Assembly: GCF_042660705.1 (NCBI RefSeq)
Contig: NZ_JBHSUQ010000001.1
Reading direction: 5' to 3' (one strand)
DNA: 64,000 nucleotides
Source: Undibacterium_A arcticum
GTDB lineage: Bacteria; Pseudomonadota; Gammaproteobacteria; Burkholderiales; Burkholderiaceae_D
A program made the translations under genes and the position numbers. Of the stretch, positions 63,199 to 64,000 are shown piece by piece. Numbering within the stretch: position 1 is the stretch's first letter; every line of letters starts with the position of its first letter. The notes below the pieces were generated by a model. That model made no database searches. It was not told the origin of the DNA and saw only the letters and a list, made by a program, of their open reading frames with translations.

Positions 63199-63579
63199 AT
63201 GAGCCATCGCCACCGCCACCGCGCCAGCGGTTTCACCATGCTCGAAGTGCTGGTGGCACTGATCATCGTCGCCACCGCGCTCGGTGCCAGTCTGCGCGCG
63301 GTCGGCAGCCTGACCCAAAACAGCAGCGGCTTGCGCGCGAGCATGATGGCGACCTGGGCGGCCGAGAATCATCTGGTGCAAATCCGACTCGCACATGACT
63401 GGCCGCCGATCGGCAAGAATTCGTCCGAATGTCCGCAGGGCGAGCTGAAACTGGTGTGCGAGGAAGAAGTGATCGCGACGCCAAACCCCAACTTCCGGCG
63501 GGTCGAAGTCAGCGTATTCGATACGCTCAGTCCGGAGCGGCGCATCATCAAGCTGGTGCAGGTGGTGCCCCATCTCTAA
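63199..63579 (+). CDS. gspI: type II secretion minor pseudopilin
   Basis: 126 residues. Leader RASGFTMLEVLVALIIVATAL, then WAAENHLVQIRL and the Cys pair CPQGELKLVC typical of GspI. It initiates the tip complex with GspJ and GspK. Confidence 0.92.
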   Translation: MSHRHRHRASGFTMLEVLVALIIVATALGASLRAVGSLTQNSSGLRASMMATWAAENHLVQIRLAHDWPPIGKNSSECPQGELKLVCEEEVIATPNPNFRRVEVSVFDTLSPERRIIKLVQVVPHL

Positions 63580-63583
63580 GCCT

Positions 63584-64000
63584 ATGAAAAACTCCAGTAC
63601 AGGTTTCACTCTGATCGAGCTATTGGTCGCGATCACGATCCTCGCGATCGTCGCGGTGCTCGGCTGGCGCGGACTGGATGGCATCGCGCGCGCGCGCGTT
63701 GCGCTCACCAGCGATCTGGAACAGACCCGTGGCATGCAGCTGGCGTTCGCGCAACTGCAAAGCGATGGCGAACATATCGCCAACACCACCAATATTGCCG
63801 GACGGCCGGTGCTGGCCGCCGACGACGGCCGCCTGACTCTGGTGCGCACGACATTGGCCGAGAACCAGCCGACCCGATTGCAGGTCGTGGCCTATCGCAT
63901 CCGCGACGGCGTGCTGGAGCGGCGCGAATCAACCGCCGTCCGCGATCTGGCCGAACTCGATGCCATCTGGAGCGCGACCTTGGGCGACACCGACAACACG
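63584..64000 (+). CDS. gspJ: type II secretion minor pseudopilin, 3' end outside the window
   Basis: 139 codons in view, open at the right edge. STGFTLIELLVAITILAIVAV leader, GWRGLDGIARAR and LQSDGEHIANT are GspJ-like. Starts 4 bp after gspI. gspK would be expected next. Confidence 0.92.
   Translation, partial: MKNSSTGFTLIELLVAITILAIVAVLGWRGLDGIARARVALTSDLEQTRGMQLAFAQLQSDGEHIANTTNIAGRPVLAADDGRLTLVRTTLAENQPTRLQVVAYRIRDGVLERRESTAVRDLAELDAIWSATLGDTDNT

Overview
The window is a GC-rich piece of a betaproteobacterial chromosome. Gene content and order point to Burkholderiales, probably Oxalobacteraceae (inference from layout, not from a search): dacC-dat-ybeD-lipB-lipA, birA-coaX-SPOR, argB-HAD phosphatase-slmA, gpmA-envC-ctpA-moeB facing rhodanese-grxC-secB-gpsA, a fused pabB-pabC, a 3-hydroxybutyrate oligomer hydrolase, and gspGHIJ at the right edge. 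No rRNA, tRNA, CRISPR array, prophage or plasmid functions were seen.

Layout. 1-2.9 kb: BON protein (cut by the window edge), Tat-exported DsrE protein, TlpA-like thioredoxin, AbrB-family membrane protein. 3-13 kb: solute-acquisition cluster with a porin, an Fe3+-type ABC transporter, three periplasmic binding proteins of three different families, and a divergent TctD/TctE-type two-component system. 13-15.7 kb: phasin remnant, then a lower-GC pair (exported SurE-like phosphatase and lipoprotein). 15.7-20.2 kb: lipoate and cell-wall operon. 20.2-26.3 kb: hydrolase, 2Fe-2S ferredoxin, VanZ protein, and an MCE/Mla-type lipid transport operon. 26.5-29 kb: birA, coaX, SPOR protein. 29.7-31.9 kb: unrecognised secreted hydrolase-like protein plus membrane-anchored partner. 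32-33.1 kb: ECF sigma factor, zinc-finger anti-sigma factor, small CWC protein. 33.2-41 kb: argB, nucleotidase, slmA, DMT exporter, pabBC, oligopeptidase B. 41.1-43 kb: AT-richer islet with a REP-associated transposase (RAYT), four REP palindromes, two unknown small genes and a diverged second copy of the 3' end of the oligopeptidase gene. 43-49.5 kb: DMT exporter and a branched-chain amino-acid (Liv) ABC operon with a permease-ATPase fusion. 49.8-53.2 kb: 3HB-oligomer hydrolase, cupin, small conserved protein. 53.4-64 kb: moeB, ctpA, envC, gpmA; rhodanese, grxC, secB, SH3 protein, gpsA; cupin; type II secretion pseudopilins.

Three features run across the window. (1) Nine genes are broken by one apparent indel each, several in homopolymers; three of the nine lie in the 1.9 kb RAYT islet. 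Base-calling error and real decay must be separated. (2) Non-coding repeats are abundant: GTAG-headed REP hairpins of two families, a 175-bp element with perfect 19-bp terminal inverted repeats, and a previously unnamed (to me) 65-77 bp dispersed element with three clear copies and one degenerate copy, two of which sit as promoters of lipB and gpsA. (3) Short 10-14 bp tandem repeats lie in the 5' leaders of at least six genes. The dispersed element, the RAYT/REP islet and the three-binding-protein sensory locus are the parts I consider least explained by standard annotation.
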